From IMG/VR virus record IMGVR_UViG_3300034418_011920, positions 1 to 64,000 of that record: 64,000 bases of DNA. One strand, 5' to 3'. Below are positions 30,301 to 39,954 of the stretch, piece by piece. This DNA is from a virus. Made by a program: the position numbers and the translations under genes. Within the stretch, counting starts at the first letter, position 1. Each line of letters begins with the position of its first letter. The notes under the pieces were generated by a model that did no database searches, had not been told where the DNA came from, and was given only the letters and a program-made list of their open reading frames with translations.

Positions 30301-32086
30301 AAACAGAGAGAAACAATTACAGTATATTAGAGAAAATATTATTAGGCAATCTATTATAGGAAGAAAGTCTTTAGTCGGATATGTTGGTCCGGGTCCTGGT
30401 CCAACGGCGGCTATGAGCACCATTGGTCCTAATCAAATTCCTAGACATTATAATGGCAAAGGAGAAACTAGAGTTATTATGGGGGAGAGCTATGACTGGA
30501 CCCCTCTTCCGCAAAATTCTGGTGATGAATGGTGGCACGCTTTATATCCACGACAAGCTGCTTATGGACAAAGATCAGTAACTTCTTTTGGTACTTATGA
30601 TCAGTTTATGACAGAAACAGGAGCAAATTACAATAAAAAGGGCTTTATGAGTCTTGATGGTATTTTTAGCTCTGTTAGCGTGAAAGGCGATGGTGGTCTT
30701 CCTAGATACCCAACAACAACCGATATACCAAATGCCTCACGATCTCATCCAATAAATCCTAATCCACCATCAATACATAAATATACTGGCGGCACAGAGG
30801 GGCAGACTACAACTAGCGGTAGTTCTCTTGGTATTGGTGTTGGAATTAAAAATCTACAAATAGGAACCGGACTTAATTATTTGCCCGGCAAAGGAATATT
30901 AATCACCAGCGCAACAGACGATCAGAGTTACATGATAGCAACTATCATGAAATACAACCAACAGACTGGTTTATTAACAGTTAATGTAAGCAAAGCATAT
31001 GGTTCTGGTACTTATGCTGCCTGGACCGTAGAACCAAATGGAAGCCCTTGTTACGATCTGGATATTAATTCTACATATCAAAATCCACTAACAAACAGCA
31101 CTAGGCATTTAGACGATCCAGTTCAGGGCGATATGCACCATTATGGCCCTGGGGAAGGTCATTCTATTGATATAGTTGGAATGGGGAGTTCAGTTTCAGA
31201 ATCTGGTGCTATGTTAAGCATGAGGGAGAATGAAGCCGGAAAATATGCTGATGATTATAGATTTATTGGACTTAGAGGACCGATAGTATTACATCAGTGG
31301 GGATACGATCTAGAAGGAAAACCCGTACCGAACCGAGCAGACAATGAGCAATTAGCCAAAAATGGTATATTTAATGCTGGAGTTGCTGGTGGTGCTGGTC
31401 CACAAGACTTTTTCTTACAGGATTGGCTACAAAAACCAGGAACATGGCCAGCCGCTCCTATTGATTTGAGGTTTGATAGAAATAGGGGAGTTTGGGTCAG
31501 CCCTCCGGCTCACAAGATTGTTGTTGTTCAAGCCAGAGAAATGATTCCTGCATATGGAACTGGCAAAGGAATGATCATTAATCAGAACAGTAGCACTGGT
31601 GAATATTATGGTTCCCCAATGCATGATTCTGAAGGTTTGCCTGTTATGGCTACCGAATCAGAAGCTTCTAACTTTACTGAAATTATCATTGAGGATAGAG
31701 TCGGAAGAGGTATTGGGGTAGCAGAAAAAGCTTATGCCTATTTTGATTCTTATAGCTCTACATATCTTGTTATGGGGGGTGGTGGATCTATAGTAATAGG
31801 CAAATTCTGCAATCAATGGCCGTCTCTTATGAATGTTAAAGATCAGAAAAATTGTGTTAAAAAGGTTGTGCTCTATTCTCCAGCAGTAGGATGTTCAGGA
31901 AATGTAGAAGATTGCGGATGGAAACTTCAACCTCTAACAACTCCGGATTCAAACGGTGTAGAGCGACCCGTGGTTGTAGAAGCAGTAAATCTGTTTGCTA
32001 ATGTCGCTGCTCATGAATATCAGACTAAATGGTGTGCATTATCTACAGCAAATGGATTTTATTATCTAGTAGCAGCGGAGTCATAA
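27350..32086 (+). CDS. Large tail hub/tail-tip protein
   Basis: This is 1578 residues from the ATG at 27350. A TTG three bases earlier is also possible, but AGGAG sits 7 nt before the ATG and the ATG overlaps the previous TGA, so I prefer the ATG. The N-terminal ~400 residues look like a hub/baseplate-type domain (STLTVELVEDCEAGDRFIG, FGGIVTNWTQTQ, ISLIDLINNICELTARNFFV-like helix). The rest is a long series of beta-rich, Gly/Asn/Tyr-rich segments. Position third after the tape measure fits the tail-associated hub protein. No peptidase or lysozyme signature is recognised. Confidence 0.65.
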   Translation: MSLVLRSDTLKEPIKFLGCSTISFNSQIGWGLDSSTLTVELVEDCEAGDRFIGRDEEIIGTARYFDTRDQDWVNGDIQEPRWKSNFVFGGIVTNWTQTQGTSGHIFSIQMSDAKQLLSNIFIETDTYSWYPIWDKNYFNVLAKYESDVFYGDCRWYGTANSNQRGMNYNNIIQGLLNIGQDNQSWNNIDGEDSYENTKFNQRPIVYSPLHGWVINGTQVQHTAFAIDFGLVNYRNYSNPNFEYLEKWRADSLPIGPNFYRVAGSVTLLDLINNICELTARNFFVTMYYDKTYDAHVIEIRCVHLIDEYAGNYTAIVEQFNGNATDLSYGREFNNDKNRNMIMGENIHFMSQSTLFNHYFGDSTIGAPQVPLVNSNFQYLDPLGNVSPGDNFWVAIDVTQLNVGLYTPFPTNTVYISEKDLLAATAGKHIWEMRATAIRVDGNGDEIDDPLNAPEGSLNKYLRGMHPGLTTLAMDIITRLIDSVNRRKFFGVVDNDRFPINDLLLNTFNGYNYQNNDQLLVKDLEAIYNFVSELANKYYGKQFLYQLNETICYNYVDPDTESGALEFSATPTNEGAWVDPGVSVLGLRDGFLAPFKTEDGRTGSFARFDVGGNMGAWGTNIEATNPGVPGYNSILDVSQISPDSYVSDGSTIWIRASVAEKTYTVYNAALGVTVPAGVVELDSPAFAKPQTNLQGLAEQIITALMLMYQHPNQETYYPEGGTYTQIIIDNPGSGYVTGDIARFGNGIGVINATDPEGYVSSINITYGGDQARRGSQASIQISSQNGEDFSGRAIASLYNQDKYWGLPTQVNPDPNLGYQNVYNNNNLASQDLSWLGAARKAIFPSAAAIPIRSNIAVYGPYYSNNFFTQAGGVNVEQDKDLAPWNFGSIYTMSQAGSTRANTAFAEDQEPLIVSELGDAKVPGMPLYSLGDQMDVNGVVRGPLINNINVSFGGQGIISSYGFKTFSRKFGNLPEVLTEQIKLIGQNREKQLQYIRENIIRQSIIGRKSLVGYVGPGPGPTAAMSTIGPNQIPRHYNGKGETRVIMGESYDWTPLPQNSGDEWWHALYPRQAAYGQRSVTSFGTYDQFMTETGANYNKKGFMSLDGIFSSVSVKGDGGLPRYPTTTDIPNASRSHPINPNPPSIHKYTGGTEGQTTTSGSSLGIGVGIKNLQIGTGLNYLPGKGILITSATDDQSYMIATIMKYNQQTGLLTVNVSKAYGSGTYAAWTVEPNGSPCYDLDINSTYQNPLTNSTRHLDDPVQGDMHHYGPGEGHSIDIVGMGSSVSESGAMLSMRENEAGKYADDYRFIGLRGPIVLHQWGYDLEGKPVPNRADNEQLAKNGIFNAGVAGGAGPQDFFLQDWLQKPGTWPAAPIDLRFDRNRGVWVSPPAHKIVVVQAREMIPAYGTGKGMIINQNSSTGEYYGSPMHDSEGLPVMATESEASNFTEIIIEDRVGRGIGVAEKAYAYFDSYSSTYLVMGGGGSIVIGKFCNQWPSLMNVKDQKNCVKKVVLYSPAVGCSGNVEDCGWKLQPLTTPDSNGVERPVVVEAVNLFANVAAHEYQTKWCALSTANGFYYLVAAES

Positions 32087-32087
32087 T

Positions 32088-35000
32088 ATGTTTTTAGGTG
32101 GGGATAAATTTCAAAATAATCCTGGTAATAACAGAATACTTAAATGTCACGAATGTGGAGATACCAATCTTAGATATGTTGGTGCTGATAGAATAGTACA
32201 AAGCACAGCAGAAGAACCAGATTTTAAATCTGCTGCAACATATATTTGCGGGAATGGACATAAAACTTTCGGCGGTGTTGATGATTGGGAAATTTGGGGA
32301 CAAACGGATGTTCTTCAAACCCCCGCCGTAGACTCTCATTGCGGCTCTTTAAACTGTGATCTTCCAGAAAGTATCTATGTAAATTTTGATGGTATTATTG
32401 GTGTGCAAGCAAGAGAGAGCTGCGGAGGACTAGTTCATGAGGATATGAAATCTAGAGTTAGGTCTCAATATGCAATATGTGGACCTTGTTGTGATATTAC
32501 TCAAACCTCAGATCCTCGTAATCATCCTCAAGGCATCTATTCCCCTAACAATGATCCTTGGAGTATTTCTTGTGGGGATTCTATATATGCAGGAGTATGC
32601 GCATTAAGCGACGACGTTTCAGACTTAAGTAGTTTTACTTGTGGTTCAACTGTCACTCCTATTTATACTACTTGTTTGGGGGTACAAACTCTTGCTGGAT
32701 ATGACATAACGTCCAGATGGCATCATTCCTCACCTAATACTGCTGGAAGTTGCACATCGACTCCTCCTGGTTATAATGTTGGCAATAATCCATATGCTCC
32801 TGGTTGTGATATAGATATTCAAGCAGATCTCAACACCTTGAACATAAATCCGTTTGATGCGGACTATCCAGAAAAATACAGAGAAACTGGGCCTGCTTTT
32901 ATAACGCCTGTTTCTAGTTCTAGTGGGAGTTCATGGGGTAATCTTGGCTGGTCAATTGTATTTTTTAGTGAAGAAAAAGCATGCATTAGATACACAAACC
33001 CTTGTATTGGTCCTAGTGCTGGTGTTGATGCAATAGCAAAAAGATGGATATATGTTGTTAAAAGGGTTCATCCAACAGCTACAGCTACTTCTAATTCTGG
33101 TTTTGTTTGGGTTTCTAGTTCGGAAGGAATAAATCCGGCATTACATCCCTATACGAAAACCTGCGGTAGCCCTAGTTGCGATGTTAGTCCAGACGGACCG
33201 CCTCCTGCTAGTTTTTGCACTAATGGAAATAGCACAGGAGCTTGTTCTAATTGCAATAATAGTGTTGGACCAATAGCGTATAGAGTTAAGGGCGGAAGAG
33301 ATCAAAGGCATTTTTGGCCAAATAGAGTTCCTTATTATCCGGAAACATTAAGTGGCGATTCATATCCAAATACAATTTTAAAACAAAAAATTAAGGGTGT
33401 CCCAGGTTCTTTTCCAGAATATGGGGAATGTGAATGTACAGATGGTTCGATTTCTTGTGGAGATTTCCCTGTTTGGCCTAGTTATTGTAATAAAGAAATA
33501 AACTATCCATCCTGTTTAGAAGCCGGTCCAAGAAAATGTAAAGATGAAGACGCAAGGTGGAGAGTTGATTGCAAAGATCCGCAAGATTTCTTTACAGTTA
33601 CTCTTTTAAATAACGGACTCAATGTTAGCCTACTTGATTACAGATATAGTTTGTATATTACGACTCCTCCGGCCGATCTCGATAACCCAGAAGGCGGAGT
33701 TGAGATTACTTTTAATCCTGTTTTTTCTTTTGATGCGTCTGAAGGATCCAGTTATGATAAATGGAATTTTATTGAGAGTCCTAATCCTATATGTTATGGA
33801 TTAGCTAGACCTGGTTATGTTAAATATTATGGAGATCCACAAGGAGCTTGGGAAAATAGTGCATCTTCAGAATTTTTGCCAAACGCTGGTGCAATTGGGG
33901 TTAGAGAAGCTAGACTAGAACAACTTTTTCCAACAAAAAAACAAAATATTGAACAACCACATTGTACTAGAAGAGTGAGAAATCCACAACTTGCTCCAGC
34001 TATTCCTTTTTATATGGTGAATACTTCTGACGTTTCCGAACAAACAATTATATTAGACAGATATTATAATACTGACTATTTATGGGACGAAAGGCCATAC
34101 AAAATAGGAAACAGCGACAATCAATCACTAATCAGGCCTTCAGGCGATGTTGGCTCTACAGATTTGGCATATTTTCCACATCCTTTTACTGCTAATAGTG
34201 GCTCTTTAACAGAACCTGAGATTGTTGCTATTATACATAGCGAAAGTGGAACTGGAGCACAAATTGCTTTTCAAACCATTCCTATGTCTTATGACGCTTA
34301 TGGCTCAGACATTAACAACAAGAATGTTTATATCGACCCCCCACAAGAACTACAAGCACCATACAGAATAGGCACAACAACCGGACAGTGCGAATTTAAA
34401 ACCAGAAAAGTTGTTCATGGATATAGTGTGATGTATCCTTTGAGAGACGATCCTATATGGACAGAAAGTTCGAATAATTACGGTGCGTACACATATATTG
34501 AAAACTCGGAAAATACCGATACGAATATTGATACTACAGCTGATGAAAGACCTGATCTTTCTGATCAACCATATTACGAATATCCTGTTTTAATTCCCGG
34601 TAGTGGATATCAGTTAGGTGATAAGATTGAATTCAGATGCTGGAAATCATTGAACGATCTTAAAGAGAAAGAAAAAGGATTTCTTGGTATTCCAAAAGAT
34701 AAATATAATGAATTTCCAAATGGAGAAGAATGCGTTGAAACCGTTATAGCAACAGCTACGGTGACAGAACTCAATAACGAAAGAATTGCCCCAACAAAAA
34801 TTGGTGAAATTTGGGCTACTGTTAATATAGAAGGAGATGACTATCAAAGACAAGCTACAGATATTTATATGGCTGTTGATATGGGAATTGTGGATAAAAC
34901 TAGGTATAATGAGACTTATGGTGTTACCAATGTGGTTTTAGCAACTACACAGAAAAGTAATCCCTGGAAAGTAGGAGATAGATTCTATGTTAGGTTTGTC

Positions 35001-38000
35001 GACACAAATACTATCAACAACGAACCGCCTGTAGAAATCACAAGAATGCAGATTGAAGTTACAGGATATGATTATGATACAGGAGCGATCACTAGTTGGG
35101 AAATAAGAGAGCCTGGCGAGTATTATAAGATTGTTGGCAACAACGGAATTCGATGGTATAACTTTGACGAAGAAACTATATTTGTTGGTAATTGTCCTTG
35201 TACTTTTGATATTTGCGATGATGAATGTAGCGGTTGCGCATCAAAAACAGCATATAACTACACTAAGAATGTGCGTGTTCAATGCGATCCTGAAGAACCA
35301 GATTGTTCACCAGATGGATATAAGAATATTCAAGTGGATGAAACAAGGAAATTGGAAGCATTAGCTCAAGGATTTAACCCGAATGATCCTAGCGACACGA
35401 TAGAATACCCATTTGGTTTTCCTGCGTTTCCACATGCTGGATGTGTTACTAACCCAGAAATACTTGATGATGAAATTCCACCAGAACCTATTCCTCTGTG
35501 GTGTCCTCCTTCTTATTCAACAACATCCTGTGAATCAAATTGCAGATATGTAGCAAGATGGTTTCAGAGTGGCCCATCTTTGGGTTGGGTTTTAAAAGAT
35601 CACTGTGAACATAATTGTGCGTGTGCTGGCGTTAGTAGCACACCTGCTTATTACGGAGATAATGAATCAGCAGATTGTAATTGTTCTATTCAAATTAATG
35701 GTGGGCCTTGGATTACTGGGCCTGTTGCTGGAAGGAATGATTCTTTTCACTGCTGGCCTATAACTCCGACATGGGAATTTCCTGGCAAAAGTGGTAACTA
35801 TGCATATTCTTGTTGTTATGGCAATCCTGTTGTAGAAGGATATAGAGCTGGTATTGCTGGAAATATTGTTTATCCTCCACTGAGACCGCAGTATGAAGCA
35901 GTATGGCAGCCAAATACTTCTGGCTTTTTAGCCGGCATAGGGACATACGCTCCAGAAGCTTATACCGATGACGATAAGAAAGCTGTACAAGATGCTTTTT
36001 TGAGTTTAGAGGGATGCAACCCATTACAATTAGATCGTTTTGGAAGATCAAGAAAATATCCTCCAAGAGCTTTCGGCAAAGCACCATGTAGAAAAATAGA
36101 CAACTCAACCGATCCAGTCCCATCAGCTGCTCAAAGACTACAAGAAAGACCTTTAGATAACTACTGTAGAGCATACGGTTTTTACCAACAAATACAGCCA
36201 GCATGTGATATTAGTTATCGTGGTGAGTATATCATGAGAACAGCCTATAAAGAAGCAATTGATTTAGAAACTGGAAATTTCACTGATGGAGATTGTGATC
36301 CAGCATTCGTTCCTGCTGGATTTACTGGTAGCAATGCTCACAAGTTTACAGGTTGTAATCCTATTATTTCTAATCTAACCATAGACCTAAAGCATGGAGA
36401 AGTCCAATTTGATATTACCGCAGGTGCTCCTATATCACAAAGGGAACTTTTCCCAGAACTTCTTCCTCCTCCGCAAGTTGGTCCAGATGGCTTTTTAGAG
36501 GTAAGAGCCAATTCTTGGAATCGTCCATCTGTAGATGAAGAATATAATAGTAACAGATATTTTGATTATGTTTTTGGTGAACCCAATAGATATGCTATGC
36601 AGATAGAAGCAGCATTGCCTGAAAATCAGGACGAGAGCGATGTAGATGCAGCAAAAATATATACGAATGTACTGAAAAATAGTCCGCTTCTTTATATACA
36701 AGATTTAGAAGGAAATGATTATGCTGCTTATGGAGACATATATAATCAAAAGGTTTTTGATTTACCAGACCCCAGAAATGCAACAAGATTAAATGTAGAA
36801 TTTGGAGATAGTTACGCACCACCCCAATACAGCCAAGGTTTTATTCCTTTACCTAGTTCAGTTATTGGAACAGACCTCAGAATTCAATGCCCATATCCTT
36901 GGGAGAATATAGCAAAAACAACCAATATTAGCAGCATCCCCACTGCATCAGGTTTAACCACAGAAGTAGATAAGAACTATTTTTATTATAGTGCTTTTAA
37001 GAATAATTCAGCTGAATTTGTTGTTGATAAAATTTCTCAAGCTAGAAGTGGATGTCTTGATCAACTACTTATTTATGACCCAAACAATAGCCCAATTCCA
37101 AATATTAATTATGTAGGATTGTCAGATTATGGAAGCGTTGTAAATAGCACAAGTACATGGCTCAACAGTGAATTTTTAGATGAGAATGGAACAGGAACAA
37201 GGCAATATATTGTATTTCGAGCTTTTGCCGATCCTTTTGTAGATGCTGAGATTTTTACACCAATAGATTTTACTAATGTGGTTTTTGATTTTTATGCTAC
37301 ATGGGTACAAAGAGAAGAGAGAGCAATGACTTTGTTGGAGGCTTTATTATCTGATACTCATAGACAAATCTTTTCCAATATGATATTTGAAGGAGCGTCT
37401 AATGAAAAACTTAAATACTGCACAAGAATGGAATGTTTATATGTTAATGTAGAAGTTGATCAGGGTACTGAGGTAGGACTTACAGAAGATGGCTCATCTC
37501 AAAGATTATTTGTTGAAGACCGATGTGAATATAGGGATAAAGGAGGTAGAGTAGAATCTATAAAAGTTCTAAATCCAGGCGATGGATATGCTTTTGAGAT
37601 AGAAGAAAGAGTTCCTATGTCTGGCGTTTTGGGCGGTATACCTGGATGCAATATACCATACATTCTTGGAGTATCAAGCAATATACGAAGAAGAGAAACA
37701 TATAAAATAGATGAAATAATTAATGGTGATATTGTAGACACAGTAGGCGGACATAATGTGGGTGAAGTTTATGAACTTCGTTTTGATGATACTGATTTTG
37801 CTGGAGCAAATGTGGTATATGAAAAAGTTCCAAAGGTTATGGTTACAAACATAAGTGGTGGTGGAGGTTTTATTATTGAGTTAGAACTAATTGAAAAGGG
37901 GGAATTCTATAAGTATGTAAAGACGGGAGAACACAGAGCATATCCTATTGCTATGATATTAAATAATTATTGGGATCATCCGAATGCTCCGCAAAATTTT

Positions 38001-39203
38001 GGAAGGCATGCCAAGTTTAGACCTGTAGTTGGAGTAGACCCAAGAGACCCCGATACATACGGCAAAGTTAAAAGAGTTGATATTGAATTCAAAGGCATTG
38101 AATATGTTCAGCCAGGTAAATATTGGTATATCGATACTAAAGCTGGAGAATATGATAATTATGGCAATAACTTAAACGGTTTAGACATACAACACCTAGT
38201 AGATCCATGTAAATATGTAATTTATGGCGACGGTATGAATGCCGATCAAATAGAAGATTATCTAGGATGGTTGGGGAATCCTAATCTTGACTACGATTTA
38301 AGATTTCCAGAAAGACAAGCGTATTATCAAGAAACCGAAACACCATCAGGAATGCAAAAAGTTGGTGATAAATTTCAAAGATCTATCAAATATTATTTCA
38401 GAACTAACCACTATCAAGAACCTACTATGTGGGAAAAGATGGCTAGACCCTGGGAAACAGTAATGATATCCGGAGACTGCCCGATTCATCACGATAGATC
38501 AAATCCATATGGTAATCCCGGTGGTCTTCTAAATAAAACTTACGACATGGCACTGGTTGAAGAAGTTAATACATGGAATGATAGGCCAGTTATAGGTAAT
38601 TGTCCCACCTCTTTATGTAATAATATTATTGATTATGACGATATAGCTTGTGCTGGCAGCGGAACAAATGTGTCACCGAATAATGAGTATATACAAAATT
38701 GTGGCAAACCATGTCCTATACACACAGCATATGATGCCCATAGATTTCCTGTTGGGCACACTTCAGTTCATACTCATAGCGTTTTTGCGCAACCAGCACC
38801 TTATCTTTGGGGATGTCATGAAAGAATAGCCATAGATACAACTTTTGATAAATATCTATGGTGTTATGGAATTAGTTATGGTGACGACGCTTATGGGGGA
38901 AATTTACAAACTGCTGGGTTTATGATATATCCTAATATAAATAATCCTAAAGATAGATGCAGTAATGCTGTTTATAGTTTATATGGAGAATTTGGAAAAT
39001 GGCGTTCTGACAACCAAACAAATCAAACTGCTTTTAGAAGTAAAGTTATCACATATAAGATGCAAGATCCTATTACAATGACTATTTCATATAGATCTAA
39101 AAGAAATGAGCATGGAAATGTTGTTATAGCTGGACCTCCAAATGAATACGAAAGCAATTGTGAGGAACCTGTTCCATCTAGTATTTGTCCAGAATGCGAA
39201 TAA
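32088..39203 (+). CDS. Giant cysteine-rich tail-tip protein (2371 aa)
   Basis: The protein starts 1 nt after the hub gene's stop with a cggag ribosome binding site. Cysteine is very abundant: I count about 29 in the first ~500 residues, and dense clusters recur (NCPCTFDICDDECSGC near residue 1040, SCESNC and HCEHNCAC near 1150, CPECE at the end). The N-terminus has a zinc-ribbon-like arrangement, LKCHECG...YICGNGHK. There is no signal peptide. Many short beta segments with GYxxGD/PGxGY turns suggest repeated carbohydrate-binding or spike domains. It is probably the receptor-binding or distal spike protein. Metal-binding or disulphide knots could stabilise it. No depolymerase motif is recognised. 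Confidence 0.6.
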   Translation: MFLGGDKFQNNPGNNRILKCHECGDTNLRYVGADRIVQSTAEEPDFKSAATYICGNGHKTFGGVDDWEIWGQTDVLQTPAVDSHCGSLNCDLPESIYVNFDGIIGVQARESCGGLVHEDMKSRVRSQYAICGPCCDITQTSDPRNHPQGIYSPNNDPWSISCGDSIYAGVCALSDDVSDLSSFTCGSTVTPIYTTCLGVQTLAGYDITSRWHHSSPNTAGSCTSTPPGYNVGNNPYAPGCDIDIQADLNTLNINPFDADYPEKYRETGPAFITPVSSSSGSSWGNLGWSIVFFSEEKACIRYTNPCIGPSAGVDAIAKRWIYVVKRVHPTATATSNSGFVWVSSSEGINPALHPYTKTCGSPSCDVSPDGPPPASFCTNGNSTGACSNCNNSVGPIAYRVKGGRDQRHFWPNRVPYYPETLSGDSYPNTILKQKIKGVPGSFPEYGECECTDGSISCGDFPVWPSYCNKEINYPSCLEAGPRKCKDEDARWRVDCKDPQDFFTVTLLNNGLNVSLLDYRYSLYITTPPADLDNPEGGVEITFNPVFSFDASEGSSYDKWNFIESPNPICYGLARPGYVKYYGDPQGAWENSASSEFLPNAGAIGVREARLEQLFPTKKQNIEQPHCTRRVRNPQLAPAIPFYMVNTSDVSEQTIILDRYYNTDYLWDERPYKIGNSDNQSLIRPSGDVGSTDLAYFPHPFTANSGSLTEPEIVAIIHSESGTGAQIAFQTIPMSYDAYGSDINNKNVYIDPPQELQAPYRIGTTTGQCEFKTRKVVHGYSVMYPLRDDPIWTESSNNYGAYTYIENSENTDTNIDTTADERPDLSDQPYYEYPVLIPGSGYQLGDKIEFRCWKSLNDLKEKEKGFLGIPKDKYNEFPNGEECVETVIATATVTELNNERIAPTKIGEIWATVNIEGDDYQRQATDIYMAVDMGIVDKTRYNETYGVTNVVLATTQKSNPWKVGDRFYVRFVDTNTINNEPPVEITRMQIEVTGYDYDTGAITSWEIREPGEYYKIVGNNGIRWYNFDEETIFVGNCPCTFDICDDECSGCASKTAYNYTKNVRVQCDPEEPDCSPDGYKNIQVDETRKLEALAQGFNPNDPSDTIEYPFGFPAFPHAGCVTNPEILDDEIPPEPIPLWCPPSYSTTSCESNCRYVARWFQSGPSLGWVLKDHCEHNCACAGVSSTPAYYGDNESADCNCSIQINGGPWITGPVAGRNDSFHCWPITPTWEFPGKSGNYAYSCCYGNPVVEGYRAGIAGNIVYPPLRPQYEAVWQPNTSGFLAGIGTYAPEAYTDDDKKAVQDAFLSLEGCNPLQLDRFGRSRKYPPRAFGKAPCRKIDNSTDPVPSAAQRLQERPLDNYCRAYGFYQQIQPACDISYRGEYIMRTAYKEAIDLETGNFTDGDCDPAFVPAGFTGSNAHKFTGCNPIISNLTIDLKHGEVQFDITAGAPISQRELFPELLPPPQVGPDGFLEVRANSWNRPSVDEEYNSNRYFDYVFGEPNRYAMQIEAALPENQDESDVDAAKIYTNVLKNSPLLYIQDLEGNDYAAYGDIYNQKVFDLPDPRNATRLNVEFGDSYAPPQYSQGFIPLPSSVIGTDLRIQCPYPWENIAKTTNISSIPTASGLTTEVDKNYFYYSAFKNNSAEFVVDKISQARSGCLDQLLIYDPNNSPIPNINYVGLSDYGSVVNSTSTWLNSEFLDENGTGTRQYIVFRAFADPFVDAEIFTPIDFTNVVFDFYATWVQREERAMTLLEALLSDTHRQIFSNMIFEGASNEKLKYCTRMECLYVNVEVDQGTEVGLTEDGSSQRLFVEDRCEYRDKGGRVESIKVLNPGDGYAFEIEERVPMSGVLGGIPGCNIPYILGVSSNIRRRETYKIDEIINGDIVDTVGGHNVGEVYELRFDDTDFAGANVVYEKVPKVMVTNISGGGGFIIELELIEKGEFYKYVKTGEHRAYPIAMILNNYWDHPNAPQNFGRHAKFRPVVGVDPRDPDTYGKVKRVDIEFKGIEYVQPGKYWYIDTKAGEYDNYGNNLNGLDIQHLVDPCKYVIYGDGMNADQIEDYLGWLGNPNLDYDLRFPERQAYYQETETPSGMQKVGDKFQRSIKYYFRTNHYQEPTMWEKMARPWETVMISGDCPIHHDRSNPYGNPGGLLNKTYDMALVEEVNTWNDRPVIGNCPTSLCNNIIDYDDIACAGSGTNVSPNNEYIQNCGKPCPIHTAYDAHRFPVGHTSVHTHSVFAQPAPYLWGCHERIAIDTTFDKYLWCYGISYGDDAYGGNLQTAGFMIYPNINNPKDRCSNAVYSLYGEFGKWRSDNQTNQTAFRSKVITYKMQDPITMTISYRSKRNEHGNVVIAGPPNEYESNCEEPVPSSICPECE

Positions 39204-39212
39204 GGAGATAAA

Positions 39213-39632
39213 ATGTTTTGTGAATATAAAAAGATGCACAAAGAATGGATATGCAAAAGATGCGGAAGAAGAACAGAGTTTGGTGGAGCTATAAAAGAAG
39301 ATAGTATGCCCATAGCCAAGTGTAGAATCCCTGATGATTATTTTATGACACAGAATTGTGGCTATATTGGAGCTTTTAAATTAAAAGGGGTTGGAGACAT
39401 ACTACTGGATTTATTTAAAAACTTAGGATACACAATAAACCCCATATCACCAGAAAGAACATTCGCTACATATCTAAATAAGCGTGGAATAGATTGGTGC
39501 AGTAGAAACAGGGATGGTGTTGTAGAATGGCTGAAGGCAGAAAGTAATCGCAGAGGATTAACAATTCTGCCCTCAACACTAAAAGCTATAGTAAGATTAT
39601 CTATCTTAAAAGCTAGACAACAAGAAGTTTAG
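39213..39632 (+). CDS. Small zinc-ribbon protein, end of virion operon
   Basis: The 139-residue protein begins with MFCEY...WICKRCGRRTE and later has NCGYIGAF and a Cys near residue 90, giving CxxC-type metal ligands. The second half (about 50-139) is helical. Similar C-E-Y...C-x-x-C-G proteins occur after tail genes in uncultured phages, as I recall, with no assigned role. The ribosome binding site is ggag. Its stop codon overlaps the stop codon of the convergent minus-strand gene. Confidence 0.6.
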   Translation: MFCEYKKMHKEWICKRCGRRTEFGGAIKEDSMPIAKCRIPDDYFMTQNCGYIGAFKLKGVGDILLDLFKNLGYTINPISPERTFATYLNKRGIDWCSRNRDGVVEWLKAESNRRGLTILPSTLKAIVRLSILKARQQEV

Positions 39633-39952
39633 GTCTTATTCCCCTGCCATTTGTACCATCCATAATTTGGCAGCCACTCATTATTTTCATCTCTTCTCTT
39701 TGGAAAGAGGGTTCCGCCCTTTTTGTGTTGACCAAACGATAGTGTGGCACCACAACTTCCACATCTGAGTTCATAGTAATCATTTCCTTCTACTGTTCTA
39801 CATATAAACTTCAGATCTTTACCCTTGCACATACCACAACTTTTCTCTCCAAAAATTTCTTGAACCATAGCAAGTTCTTTGAAAACTTCTTTTTGTCCAG
39901 AACCTTCTAGTTCAAAAGTTAGATTGTCGTTTGCTTTATAGTGAACTTTCAT
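39629..39952 (-). CDS. Zinc-ribbon protein of the recombination cluster
   Basis: The 107-residue protein has CGMCKGKDLKF and, 26 residues on, CGSCGATLSFGQHKKGG. It is a four-cysteine zinc ribbon with the GQHKKGGTLFPKR ending that I recall from many phage proteins encoded next to recombination genes. Here it directly follows the putative single-strand annealing gene. A nucleic-acid-binding helper role is inferred. It is the last gene of the minus-strand operon and its stop overlaps the convergent gene's stop. Confidence 0.6.
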   Translation of the reverse strand: MKVHYKANDNLTFELEGSGQKEVFKELAMVQEIFGEKSCGMCKGKDLKFICRTVEGNDYYELRCGSCGATLSFGQHKKGGTLFPKRRDENNEWLPNYGWYKWQGNKT

Positions 39953-39954
39953 TT

